Below are positions 1 through 10,058 of a stretch of DNA of 64,000 nt, piece by piece; positions within the stretch are counted from its first letter, which is position 1, and the number at the start of each line of letters is the position of its first letter. Both the position numbers and the translations under genes were made by a program. This stretch comes from Diploptera punctata. Taxonomy: Eukaryota > Arthropoda > Insecta > Blattodea > Blaberidae. The stretch spans positions 1,508,501 through 1,572,500 of the forward strand of contig JASPKZ010007286.1 in the NCBI GenBank assembly GCA_030220185.1. The letters are read 5' to 3'. Below the pieces are notes generated by a model. That model was not told the DNA's origin. It did no database searches and worked only from the letters and a program-made list of their open reading frames with translations.

Positions 1-60
1 TAACACTCGACGTTTCGTCTACTACTGCGGTAGACATCCTCAGGAGATTCTGCGTGCTCT
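1..60 (-). ncRNA. hammerhead-ribozyme-like core in Penelope 3' region
   Basis: On the - strand: CTGAGGA (fits the CUGANGA core), then a stem II whose arms GTCTAC and GTAGAC flank CGCAGTA, then GAAAC, GTC and GAG. GAG can pair with the CTC just before the core as a short stem I. Stem III is only about one base pair, as described for minimal Penelope hammerheads. Activity is untested, and the copy sits in a dead element. Confidence 0.5.
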
Positions 61-339
61 ATGACCTCCTAACTCTTCAAATGTAGGCGGCAGACTGGCT
101 GTGCGTTGGCAGACTGGCGTGTGTGTGATTGGAAGGGCAGGGTCTCCCATTTATGTATCCAGTCCACCTTCCTCCCCCGTGACCAGGCCCGCGGCTGAAC
201 TGAGCTCTACTTCTTTTTAAGTATCTCTCAATCCACCTCTGCAACCCAGATTCCAGATGGGTCCCAGTCAGGCTATTCCCCGACCGAGGTCAGAAGGGAG
301 TCTGTCCCTTTCCTGGCTGTTTTAGCCCTGTTAAATCAT

Positions 340-672
340 CGCTGTGCTCTCGAGGTAGCGTGCTGCCTTGTCACGCAGCGGGCCCGGGTTCGATCCCCGG
401 CCGGTCCGTTTTTCTGGGTGAGGCTTTTATCGGGGTTTTTTCTCACCTGTAAGACAAACGTCAGGAAAACTTTAAGGCCCAAACGGTCCCCGAAATCATA
501 TGGCCATCATCATCATCCTTATCATCGTCATCATCATTATCATCATCATCCTTCACCGGTGTGGAACGCAACGGTAAGCTACCACACCTACAATTCCCTA
601 GTAAAGCTGCAAGCATAGCATGACAATGTTATGATTGCAGTGATTGCCTTCGGGCAGAATTACTATGGATGG
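340..672 (+). mobile_element. tRNA-derived SINE, family S2
   Basis: The tRNA-like head has a B box (GGGTTCGATCCCCGG). The family body follows, with GGTGAGG..TTTTATCGGGG, a CAT-rich stretch and CTTCACCGGTGTGGAA, ending in TACTATGGATGGA. The direct repeat AAATCAT at 333-339 and 673-679 is a likely TSD. It interrupts the 3' region of the Penelope copy. Nine S2 copies were seen in the window. Confidence 0.85.
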
Positions 673-1169
673 AAATCATATATTTGTCCAAGTATACTGA
701 GTAGTTTAGAGTGATTTATCCCGCTGTTGTTAATGTCCTGTTGCTGAAAGGCAGGCGCTTCCCGAAGGAAATCGTGTCCTTATTTATAGTTGAGTATTGC
801 GTGGTGATGTTTTCTATACGGCCCGTTACTTTGGGACTATTTTTTGATTGGTTGTCACTGGCGTAAGTCATAGGTTTTATTCTCGTGTTATATAATGCCG
901 GGATCCAAATTTTATTAATCTTCATGGTTTCTTCTTTCTTGTTAAAGGAATTGTTTGTTTGTAAATTTCAATAGCCTCTCTGTGAAGTCTGGTGTAGTAA
1001 TGTTGTGTTTTGGACAAAACTTGCGTTTCTTCAAATTTTCTGGCATGTTTTTTGTTATTCACTAAATGTTCCGCTACAGACAATTTTTCAGTTTGTTTCA
1101 ACCTACAATTTCTCTTGTATTCTTGTACTCATCATCCGTTTTGTAGTTCCTATGTACACTTCACCACAA

Positions 1170-1476
1170 AGTAAAGTAGGCCTAATCCCACTACAGGCCT
1201 CAAGAGGCCCTTCGGGTGGTAGGAGGTTAAGGCTCCCACTTTTTCTGGACAATCGGCACTTGATGTCAGCCGGGTTGTCAACCCTGCGTGACGGCCGCCT
1301 TTACCCCCAGAACAAGCGTCTGGTACTCATTTCCGTTAGAGGCTGAGTCGACCCCAGGGTCATAGTGCCGCCAGAAGTTTTGGGTCAGTTTAAAAATCCT
1401 GACTCCACCGGGACTTGAACCCTCGACCTTCTGGCTTGTAGCGCAGTGCCTTAACCACTACGCTACGGCGTGCCCC
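1170..1476 (-). mobile_element. tRNA-derived SINE, family S3
   Basis: On the - strand the head reads GGCACGCCGTAGCGTAGTGG and leads to a B-box-like GGTTCAAGTCCCGG. The body contains GACCCAAAAC..TGGCGGCAC and ends with GGCCTGTAGTGGGATTAGGCC. It is inserted in the reading frame of the Penelope endonuclease. Full-length relatives lie at 34614-34920 and 39099-39415. Confidence 0.85.
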
Positions 1477-1967
1477 TACTACATGGAATATGATGTATAC
1501 CAGCAGTACTTAAAGGTTTTCGTTTATCTTTTGCTGGGTTTAATGCATTGCTAATTTTATATGTAGGCTTGTAGATATTCTGGATCCTATTTTCTTTTTC
1601 AGAATTCGTCCTATTTTGTCTGTTATAGGTTTAACATAAGGTAGAAAAACCTTACCTTTGATTTTTTTCATAGTTCTGTTGTTTTTAGGATTTACTGCAC
1701 GGTTGAAATCAATTTTACTATATCCGTTTTCTTGGAAGGCTGTTTTAAGATGATTAATTTCTGCTTGAAGATATTGTCGTTCAGAAATCCTGTTTGCCCG
1801 GTCAACCAGAGCCAAATTTTTGCCTAGGAATAAGATTTGACTGCTTGTTTAGGTACCTGCCTGTATGAGTAATTTTCCTGTTAACTCTGTGTCCAAGTGT
1901 CATATCTTTGTTTCGTAGGGCCTATTACTAAAACATCCAAAAAACGGTAATCTGTTTTCGACATTTC

Positions 1968-2100
1968 TGCTATTCTCTCCTGGCATGGCGTACTTTTAAC
2001 CAACTTCTGAGGTTGGGCGCCTGGAAGGCGGGGTTACGCTGGCCTGATGATATGAGAGTTGAAAATGATGGTAATAATGCGCCAGGAGAGACCTTAAACT
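1968..2100 (-). mobile_element. SINE S6 body fragment
   Basis: Contains TCTCTCCTGGCATGGC, CAACTTCTGAGGTTGGGCGCC and GGCGGGGTTACG, matching on the opposite strand the 3' body of the SINE at 31576-31878 and the fragment at 26905-27030. The tRNA head is missing here. Confidence 0.55.
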
Positions 2101-2129
2101 AAACTTAAGCCAATTAGGCGAATATGATA

Positions 2130-2848
2130 TTTAATCAATTGAGTTGGTGTTTACTTGATGAAAATACATATTTATTAATTAAATAAAAATAAAACGTAGT
2201 TTTATTTGATTTTCAAATTTATTATATAATTCAGTGACAGCTGTTTCGGTACACTGTACCTTCTTCAGACATGTTAACAAATTATGAATTGTGTTCCAAC
2301 TGATCTAAGCAACAATACAACAATATTTATTTAATTTTTTTAATTTAACAAAGGAGATTCATTCAAATCAAGTTGAGAATTTAACAGTTTTTTACTACTT
2401 TTAAACTTATTAATTTCTACAGCCTCCAAAAGATCTAACTTCTTACCCTTATCACAAATATGTAAAATTTCAAAATTTGGATCGAAACAATGATTAAATT
2501 GGAATAGGTGGTTAGCATAGTTTGAATTTTCTAAATTTCTGTTATATGCTCTCATAATAAGGGTAAGAAGTTAGATCTTTTGGAGGCTGTAGAAATTAAT
2601 AAGTTTAAAAGTAGTAAAAAACTGTTAAATTCTCAACTTGATTTGAATGAATCCCCTTTGTTAAATTAAAAATTTAAATAAATATTGTTGTATCTGTTGC
2701 TTAGATCAGTTGGAACACAATTCATAATTTGTTAACATGTCTGAAGAAGGTAACAGTGTACCGAAACAGCTGTCACTGAATTATATAATAAATATGAAAA
2801 TCAAATAAAACTACGTTTTATTTTTATTTAATTAATGAATATGATATT
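2130..2848. mobile_element. Penelope-like foldback (family 2), inverted copies with a central loop
   Basis: Two near-identical arms of about 270 bp, roughly 2181-2451 and 2560-2835, lie in inverted orientation around a loop of about 100 bp. Each arm encodes the same Penelope C-terminal peptide: LLEAVEINKFKSSKK, then LNSQLDLNESPLLN and stop. On the - strand it continues inward to NYANHLFQFNHCFDP (2340-2555). Each arm then carries CTGAAGA, a GGTAC/GTACC hairpin and GAAACAGCTGTC. The outer flank GTTGGTGTTTACTTGATG recurs at 34290 and, reversed, at 47705 and 57060, so it marks one element family. Confidence 0.75.
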
Positions 2849-2855
2849 GATGATA

Positions 2856-3037
2856 ATGATGGCCATATGGTATTCGCGGACCGTTTGGGCCTTAAAGTTT
2901 ACTGATATTTATCTTACAGGTGAGGAAAAACCCCGAAAATAATCCACACCCAGGAAATCTTGTCACGACCGGGGATCGAACCCGGGTCCGCTGCGTGATG
3001 AGGCAGAACGCTGCCTCGAGACCACTGCGTGGACCCA
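2856..3037 (-). mobile_element. SINE S2, truncated
   Basis: The reverse complement has the S2 tRNA-like head (CTCGAGGCAGCGT and GGGTTCGATCCCCGG) and part of the body to the ATATGGCCATC region. The 3' third is missing. It abuts the end of the Penelope foldback. Confidence 0.75.
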
Positions 3038-3277
3038 TTATTATATGTAAAGATAGCGTTTTTACGAGATTTAGGCCTATACAGCATCAATATGACAACT
3101 TAGTAGCTAATTTAATTTTAAAATATTACAATCAGATATGGTTAAGATAACGATTAAATTATGATGGATTGTTTCATTTTAACCAAATTACTACCTTAGA
3201 GTAATCTGCTACTATTTCAGTCGTATGATCTCTTTGGAGCTGTCGTGTCATGGATTTATATTAATATACTAGCTAAT

Positions 3278-4437
3278 ACCCGGCGTGCGCTGCTACTCCT
3301 AAATAAATATTAATGTGTTTTTACCACCAGCCGTGCACTGTTCGGAAATCTGCTTATCCCCATATCCTTGGCATCAATGAAAGACAAAAATGGTTATTGT
3401 GAGTTATCCGTAGAAGAAAAACATATGCTGTCGCGGAATTTTTTGTAGGGTTTTTTTTTTAGATGTTCAATTCTTTGTACATTAATTTGGTGTATTTGTT
3501 ATGGTTTAGGCAGCGTAAGGCATTTAAGCGTCAAAATAGGGACTTTATTTCGCGTTTTTCATTATAAAGGTTGATTTTTAGGGGCGAAGGGATTGAGTAT
3601 TACAAGTCTCTTATAGCCTCCTGAACATTTTTCAAAAAGCTCCATCTCAATCAGATTAACAGTAACTTATAGCAGAGCACGCTTGTCCGGGAATCGACGT
3701 ATCCCGATCTTCTTGGCATCAATGAAAAACAAAAATGTTTATTATGAGTTATCCGTAAAAGATAAACATATGCTGTCGCGGACTTTTTTGTAGACTTTTT
3801 TTTTGGATGTTCAATTCTTTGTACATTAATTTGGTGTATTTGTTATGGTTTAGGTAGCGTAAGCCATTTAAGCGTCAAAATAGGGACTTTATTTCACGTT
3901 TTTCACTATAAAGGGTAATTTTTAGGGGCGAAGGGATTGAGTATTACAAGTCTCTTATAGCCTATGTTCATCCCTGGAATCTCCTGAACATTTTTCAAAA
4001 AGCCCCATCTCAATCGGATGAACAGTATGGCAGAGCACGCTTGTCCGGGAATCGACGTATCCCGATCTTCTTGGCATCAATGAAAAACAAAAATGTTTAT
4101 TGTGAGCTATCCGTAAAAGATATATGCTGTCGCGGACTTTTTTGTAGAGTTTTTTTGAGATGTTCGATTCTTTGTACATTAATTTGGTGTATTTGTTATG
4201 GTTTAGGCAGCGTAAAGCCATTTAAGCGTCAAAATCGGGTCTTTATTTCACGTTTTTCACTACAAAGGATGATTTTTAGGGGTGAAGAAGGGATTGAATA
4301 TCATAACTCTCTTATAGTCTATGATCACCCCGGGAATCTTCTGAACATTTTGCAAAAAACCCCATCAAAATCGGATCAACGGTATGGCCGCGCATAAAAT
4401 ACGAACAAACAAACCAACATTAATTTTTATATATAAT
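3278..4437 (+). repeat. Tail-type dispersed repeat (family T), three tandem units of about 358 bp
   Basis: Begins with CTAGCTAATACCCGGCGTG. Three units follow, each with CCCGATCTTCTTGGCATCAA (CCCATATCCTTGGC in the first), GTTATCCGTA, CGCGGA, a (CA)TTTAAGCGTCAAAAT motif and CTCCTGAACATTTT. The last ends ATCGGATCAACGGTATGGCC, CGAACAAACAAACC and a TTTATATATA tail. Other members are at 14740-15680, 41795-42520, 43456-43676 and 60825-61657. The ending resembles RTE-type LINE tails, but no coding sequence was recognised. Confidence 0.7.
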
Positions 4438-4564
4438 TATATATAAGATAACATGTCTACACTATATACTAAATAATTAATAATTTTAATTAAATATTGT
4501 TTGAAGTATCTGAAATGAACAATATCTGCGAAAGAAAACTGTGAGGAATAAATAGTGATCTTCT

Positions 4565-4790
4565 TCTTTCTTTCATGTGATAGACCTAGTGGTCTGTTAC
4601 GGTCTCAATCCAACGTTTGAAGGGTCTGCCCAAAGATCTCTTGCCTTGTGGCTGGTAATTTAAGATCTGACGTGGTATTCTTGTTCTGCTCATTCTTCGT
4701 ACATGAGATTTCCAGTTGTTTCTGTATTTTTGTACATATTCCATGACTGATTCTGTTTGTAATTCTCATGGAACAATTATATGTGAATTA
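4565..4790 (-). mobile_element. LINE C-terminal fragment (family G)
   Basis: On the - strand this reads YVQKYRNNWKSHVRRMS, then IPRQILNYQPQGKRSLGRP and FKRWIETVTDH. The motif series HVRRM, NYQP and GRPxKRW is the usual C-terminal end of several LINE ORF2 proteins. A sister copy lies at 38865-39080, also on the - strand. Confidence 0.65.
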
Positions 4791-4798
4791 AATAAAAA

Positions 4799-5595
4799 CA
4801 AATAATAGTTTTAAAAAACTAAAAGAACACGCTTTATTAGAAAACAGAACTTAAAAAAATAAAAAATAATTTTAATTTCCAACACGCTTGGGATAAATAA
4901 TTTTACCATCAAAAGCGTGGGGTGCTCTTTATCAATTAATATATTTGATAATAAACAGATATTGGTAAAAGTAAAGTCTATAAGAAGAAAATGTAAAAAT
5001 CATAAAGAGCACCCCACGCTTTTGATGATAAAATTATTTATCCCAAGCGTGTTGGAAATTAAAATTATTTTTCATTTTTTTAAGTTCGGTTTTCTAATAA
5101 AGCGTGTTCTTTTAGTTTTTTAAAACTATTATTTATTTTTTAGTTTTTAGTTTTAATATTTTACAGAATAAGATAAAAATGTAAATATCTTTAAATCGAT
5201 ACTATTGTAGTATGAGCTAAAAGTAATACTCTTCTAAAAAAAATCTCCCAACCGGATTTGGACCAGCGACCTATGGATTACTGAAATTATATTTCTCTAG
5301 AGTTCACTGCTCTACCAACTGAGCTCTTACAATGATTGACTAAAAACTCGACAAGTCCGCAACCTATTATACCAGTTTTCATTTTTTTTTCTTCTGATGA
5401 TTCTGGCCATGATTTTAGAAACAAAATATGAAATTATTGTATTGTCACGGGTCTTTTACAAGTATACAAAGTTTCAAGTCGATCCAATGATTTTAAGTGG
5501 GTGAAAATCGAGTTGAAAGATTCCGTTACATAGATAGATAGATAGATATATAGATAGATACAGGTCAAGCTAATATAAAGCGTGTAAAAAAGCTA
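4799..5595 (-). repeat. AT-rich dispersed repeat with an inverted terminal duplication and a tRNA-like segment
   Basis: Arms of about 135 bp (about 4799-4936 and 5005-5140, including AACACGCTTGGGATAAATAA) face each other around a short loop. The right arm continues leftward-oriented to 5595 through a tRNA-like segment (5240-5345: AGAGCTCAGTTGGTAGAGCA on the - strand), a GATA microsatellite and CACGCTTTATATTAGCTTG. The same sequence without the second arm is at 12270-13080 on the + strand. Confidence 0.65.
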
Positions 5596-5597
5596 GT

Positions 5598-5920
5598 AAT
5601 AACGAAAAAATTATAAAAGTGTCATAGAAACAGAAATGTCAGTAGAAAGTGAGAGAGAGTAGAAATAACTGCTGTTCTTGTCTCTGTGAATTTAATTTCC
5701 CTCACGCAAAATTTCATTCATGTTTGCAGACAATTAGAAAATTATTCAGATGTTATTCAACACAACAGTGTGTTTCCTACAAACGTTCCACGCAACCTAA
5801 TTAAACATTTTTTTTACATATCTATGAAAGTCATAGAAAACTATAAATTAATTCAAATATCCCCAAGCTATTTGTAAGTTCTGATTGGGTTTCTACCGTA
5901 ATTTCAAGACACTTTAGAAT
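5598..5920. other. AT-rich unassigned sequence
   Basis: No recognised gene or repeat. A short open stretch at 5686-5877 has no familiar motif and is probably chance. Confidence 0.4.
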
Positions 5921-5937
5921 GTTTATATTCGATTGGT

Positions 5938-6256
5938 CCACCGCTGTGGTCTCGAGGTAGCGTGCTGCCTTCTCACGCAGCGGGCCTGGGTTCGACCCCG
6001 GTCGGCACAGTTTTTCTGGGTGAGGTTTTTATCGGGGTTTTTCCTCACCTGTAAGATAAATGTCAGGAAAACTCTAAGGCCCAAACGGTCCCCGAAATCA
6101 TATGGCTATCATCATCATCATCATCCTTCACCGGTGTGGAAAGCAATGGGAAGCTACCACACCTATAATTTCCTAGCAAAGCTGCAAGCATAGCATGAAA
6201 ATGCTATGATTGCAGTGAAGGATCCGCCCTAGGGCAGAATTACTATGGATGGATGG
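5938..6256 (+). mobile_element. SINE S2, full length, with TSD
   Basis: Full S2 structure, from the head (CCACCGCTGTGGTCTCGAGG, B box GGGTTCGACCCCGG) to TACTATGGATGGATGG. It is flanked by the 13 bp direct repeat ATATTCGATTGGT at 5925-5937 and 6257-6269. Confidence 0.9.
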
Positions 6257-6450
6257 ATATTCGATTGGTGTATATATATTGCAGTTTTTTTTTCAATTAG
6301 GCCAACTTTAACAAGAGCCGAGACCGAAGCTCGAAAAAATGTATTTTATACAAACAAGCATTGCATTGGATTTAAAGGAAGAAGAGGGGAGAAAATACAC
6401 ACACACGTGTTTGTGTGTGTTTATATGTATATATAGCAATCATCATTGAG

Positions 6451-6792
6451 TCCACCGCTGTGGTCTCGAGGTAGCGTGCTGCCTTGTCACGCAGCGGGCC
6501 CGGGTTCGATCCCCGGTCGGGGCAGTTTTTCTGGGTGAGGTTTTTATCGGGGTTTTTCCTCACCTGTAAGACAAATGTCAGGAAAACTTTAAGGCCCAAA
6601 TGATCACCGAAATCATATGGCCATCATTATCATCATCACCCTTATCATTATCATCTTCATCATCATCATCCTTCACCGGTGTGGAAAGCAACGGGAAGCT
6701 ACCACACCTACAATTCCCTAGTAAAGCTGCAAGCATGGAAATGCTATGATTGCAGTGAAGGACCTGCCTTCGGGCAGAATTACTATGGATGG
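6451..6792 (+). mobile_element. SINE S2, full length, with TSD
   Basis: Complete S2 copy flanked by the 12 bp direct repeat ATCATCATTGAG at 6439-6450 and 6793-6804. It lies under 200 bp after the previous copy in the same orientation, but the different TSDs show two separate insertions. Confidence 0.9.
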
Positions 6793-7044
6793 ATCATCAT
6801 TGAGCATTCAAAGATTTAGGCTATCATTTGCCTGTTGTGCCCTCAGAATTTGTCAGTCACATCAATGCCTGTCACAATCATCTATTACCATTTGAAATTT
6901 ATTGCATATTCAAATTACTTTTTATATTCTATTTAGACGTACTCTTTAAAAAGAGAGAGAAAGAGAGAATTAGTCACAAATGTACCCAGGTTCTGAGATT
7001 CCGAACTTCACATGCCCAACCTCTGCAAACAGATTATATCTACA

Positions 7045-7460
7045 TGACCATTGGCTAGAGAACCAAGGGTCCCGGGTTCAAGTCCCGGTCTGAGCGTATA
7101 ATTTTTCTCTTCAAATATGATTTATCCATCATTGAGATGTACGAAATCAATAATAATAACATGGAAAAAGCCGTATTGGCTGTAATGTATAATTCCCAAA
7201 TATGTCTTCTTAATAAAGGAGCCGCCATTTGCAGGATGGAAGCGTGGCTTCATAGCGGTTGGTGGACGGGAGTTACAATGTATATAGAGAAGGATTTGCG
7301 TTTAGATCGGTACTTACTCAGGTAGCTCAGTTGGTAGAGCACTTGGTCTAGAGAACCAAGGGTCCCGGGTTCAAGTCCCGGTCTGAGCGTATAATTTTTT
7401 TCTCTTCAAATATGATTTATCCATCATTGAGATGTACGAAATCAATAATAATAACATTGG
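7045..7460 (+). repeat. Direct duplication containing a tRNA-like SINE head
   Basis: The segment 7052-7162 repeats at 7346-7458 (TAGAGAACCAAGGGTCCCGG, GTCCCGGTCTGAGCGTATAA, CATCATTGAGATGTACGAAA), giving a period of about 294 bp. The second copy keeps the full tRNA-like head; the first keeps only its 3' half. Confidence 0.75.
7317..7389 (+). tRNA. tRNA-like sequence, probably a SINE head or pseudogene
   Basis: Has an A box (TAGCTCAGTTGGTAGAGC) that folds as a D arm, a T arm (CCGGG/CCCGG around TTCAAGT) and a partly paired acceptor stem (CTCAG/CTGAG). The anticodon arm works only with one extra base: TTGGT/ACCAA around CTAGAGA. The acceptor has mismatches, and the sequence runs into a repeated downstream body, so I favour a tRNA-derived repeat over a working gene. 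Confidence 0.4.
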
Positions 7461-7967
7461 CTGCAATAATGCCTATTATTATATTCTAGGCTCTTATAAG
7501 CTTGATGAGTGTGAAATGCAGACACTTTGAGTTAATTGTTTACATCGACTATTTAACTCACGCCCCAAAAGGGAGTCAATGACCAATCACATTTCAGTTA
7601 TTTTTTATTTACAACCAATCACACATGTTTCGCCTCGAATTTATCAACGGAAGTTTATCACATTAAAGAAAGCTCCTCCTTTTTAACGTTCTGAATAGGT
7701 CATAGTATTATTTTGCAGTGACTGACCCTCTGAGAAATATGGCTACCAGATTGTATATATAGTGCATGAATGTCAGTAGGTAGCGCATGCGGGAGATAAT
7801 ATAAAAACATTTGTAGCAATTGATTATACCACCAAAAAACGAAACCACTGTTTGTACTTTGTTAAACGAATTATTTTCCAGTAAATGACGTTGCAGAAAA
7901 TATAATTGACATATTTACATCATAGGACATCAGGAATTAATTAATATGTATAATGTTGCTTATAAAT

Positions 7968-9158
7968 AAATGCGTGCTATTATGCATTGCAGAGACTCTT
8001 GATGTCCCAACTCCTTTAAAAAATGTTAAACTGAAAATATATAAAACTATTATTCTACCTGTTATATTATATGGATGCGAAACATGGACTCTTACTTTAA
8101 GGGAGGAAAGGAGATTACATGTATTTGAGAATAAAGTACTTAGGAAAATTTTTGGACCAAAGAGAGATGAAGAGACAGGTGAATGGAGAAGACTACATAA
8201 CAATGAACTACATGGTCTTTATAGGAAGCCAGGTATAAAGCACTGCCGTTATCACCTCTACGCTGATGATCTCCAAATTTACCTACATTCACCTCCTCAT
8301 TCTCTCTATAACAGCTTGACAAAAATGAATGACGATCTCATATCCATCTTTAACTGGTCTTCAAGTATCGGTCTAAATCTAAATCCTAACAAGTCACAAG
8401 TAATTCTAATGGGACAACAAAGATCTGCTTACAACCTTTGACATATCTACACTACCAAACATTACTATAAATAATATAATTATCCCTTATTCTTCTTCAG
8501 TAATAGATCTTGGACTACATCTAGACGCAAATTTAACCTGGCAAACACAAGTGAAACACATATGTAAAAAGACTTTCTCCATCTTACATTATCTTAGACG
8601 TTTTAAAGAATTTTCTCCCAGTTTCGTTAAAACAAATCCTTGTGCAGAATCTTGTGTTACCACACTTCGATTATTGTGACATTATATATAATGATCTAAA
8701 CTATGACTTGTCGCAAAGACTGCAGCGTGTTCATAATGCTTGCGTTCGATTCATTTCAATATCCGCCGTTATGACCATATTTCCGAACACTTTAATAACC
8801 TCTCTTGGCTCCGTCTTACTGACAGACGTAAATTGCACTCTCTTTCACTACTTTTCAAGCTTCTGAATTCCTACATCCCTACTTACCTGGCGTCATGATT
8901 TGAGAAGTTATTCTCTTACCACAATATTGACACTAGATCACAAGATAGCAGTCTGCTAACAATTCCTCTTCATAGCACTTCCTCCTATTCTACTTCCTTC
9001 ACAGTAGCCTCTGCCCGCTCCTGGAATCTCCTTCCTCAAGATATCAGGGGTTGCCGCACACTTGGTGCCTTTAAGTCACGCTTATACAGTTACCTGTTGT
9101 CTAATAATTAATTTTTCTCTATTTATTTAATGTTATACTATGTCATTAATCTTTTCCT

Positions 9159-9199
<41 letters not shown>

Positions 9200-9718
9200 A
9201 TATATATTTAATTCGTTAAATTTAGAGTAAATCAAAATACATTATAAATATTAATTGTATTGTATTCATAACTTGTAATCGTTTATATATATATATATAT
9301 TGTAATTTAGATTTAAGACTATTTTTTGTTTGTATTTTTTTAAACCTGGTTGAGTGGTAGACAAGGCCTTAAGGCCTTAACTCTGCCAGGTAAAATAAAG
9401 CTATTATTATTATTATTATTATTATTATATTATTATTATATTATTAAGAACAGTAAAGTCCGATGGGCAGGACATGTTGCACGTATGGGGAACGAAAGAC
9501 TTGCATGGAAGCTTCTTGTAGGAAAGTCAGAGGGAAAACGCCCAGTTGGTAGACCAAGAATGAGGTGGGAGAATAACATTAACTATGATTTGAGGGAAGT
9601 AGATTATACAGGGAATGATTGGAAAGCATTAGCTCAGGATAGGGATGTATGGAGAGCTTATGTCCGCGCGGCCATGAACCTACGGGTTCGATAGTGCCAG
9701 TGAGTAAGTAAGTAAGTA
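7968..9718 (+). mobile_element. LINE-A copy, 5'-truncated, with LINE-B nested inside
   Basis: LINE-A C-terminal RT sequence at 7968-8233 (TIILPVILYGCETWTLTLRE, ENKVLRKIFGPKRDE) stops within the KPDII codons and resumes at about 9446 (WAGHVARMGNE, GKRPVGRPRMRWENN, WRAYVRAAMNLRVR, stop). The 3' end is GATAGTGCCAGTGAGTAAG with a GTAA tail. It is flanked by ATGTTGCTTATAAAT (15 bp) at 7953-7967 and 9719-9733, a clear TSD. It is a dead copy: 5'-truncated and split by another LINE. Confidence 0.9.
8234..9445 (+). mobile_element. LINE-B-like (jockey/CR1-type) 3' fragment, nested in LINE-A
   Basis: Contains the RT catalytic box YADD (8259-8270) in HLYADDLQIYLHSPPH, then LNPNKSQVILMG. Frames further on read LPHFDYCDIIYNDLNYD, LQRVHNACVRFI and ARSWNSLPQDIRG. 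The 3' UTR has AT repeats (9164-9196 and 9283-9300), then AAGGCCTTAACTCTGCCAGG, TAAAATAAAG and an ATT microsatellite. Frameshifts make it non-functional. It splits LINE-A between AAGCCAGGTATAA and TATTAAGAACAG. Confidence 0.85.
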
Positions 9719-10058
9719 ATGTTGCTTATAAATTTCTCCACTATGGTGCATTCTTATAATATTGAGATCCTTTTGGCAATAGATAATATGATCTGGTTCC
9801 AGTGATGAACAAAAGAAGCAAATGAAGCGTACCAATCGTTTCTCATTTGTTTTCAAACATCGCCGTTTACATTAAATATATAAATATTTTAAAATAACTA
9901 TAGTTTAATAATGATTTGTGAGTAAACAGCTTAATTTTATTCGTTAAATAGTCCTAACAAATGCCACTCTTGATTTCTAAATTCTCTAGATAAATTTACT
10001 CCTCACTTTGTGAGTCTTGAATTTATCGATAATTTGGAAATCACTCGTGGCATTACTT

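Larger units (their letters stand above)
1..1985 (-). mobile_element. Penelope-like retroelement, degraded, with RT tail, GIY-YIG endonuclease and hammerhead-like 3' region
   Basis: Read on the - strand from 1985 down. The 1985-1817 part resembles the end of a Penelope RT (motifs like LPFFGC and HRVNRK, frameshifted). An open stretch follows at 1815-1540 with the linker pattern RANRISERQYLQAEINHLK and VFLPYVKPI. Next, about 1166-716, comes a GIY-YIG endonuclease: GEVYIGTTKR, then AEHLVNNKKHA and HREAIEIYKQ, and an end near IPALYNTRIKP. This order (RT, linker, GIY-YIG) is specific to Penelope-like elements. A hammerhead-like core lies downstream at about 70-1. The copy is broken by frameshifts, by SINE S3 (about 1170-1476) and by SINE S2 (340-672), so it cannot be active. 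Family assignment comes from recalled motifs, not a search. Confidence 0.8.
7540..10050 (+). repeat. AT-rich dispersed repeat (family R), first tandem unit, split by a LINE
   Basis: Starts GACTATTTAACTCACGCCCC, passes GGCTACCAGATTGTATATAT and GTAAACAGCTTAATTTTATT, and ends in a hairpin of AATGCCAC.. and TTGGAAATCACTCGTGG. The LINE-A insertion 7968-9718 interrupts it; joining 7967 to 9734 restores the repeat as judged by the intact unit at 10059-10745. A third copy is at 51006-51755 and an inverted one at 25425-26640. Confidence 0.7.

Noticed and set aside
418..618. Recurrent frame GFFLTCKTNVRKTLRPKRSP, also at 5933, 45985 and 53089
   Set aside because: It is the translated body of SINE S2, a non-coding tRNA-derived element.
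1385..1476. tRNA-like B boxes at many sites as genuine tRNA genes
   Set aside because: Each is followed by a family-specific SINE body, and the cloverleaf fails in the acceptor or anticodon arms.
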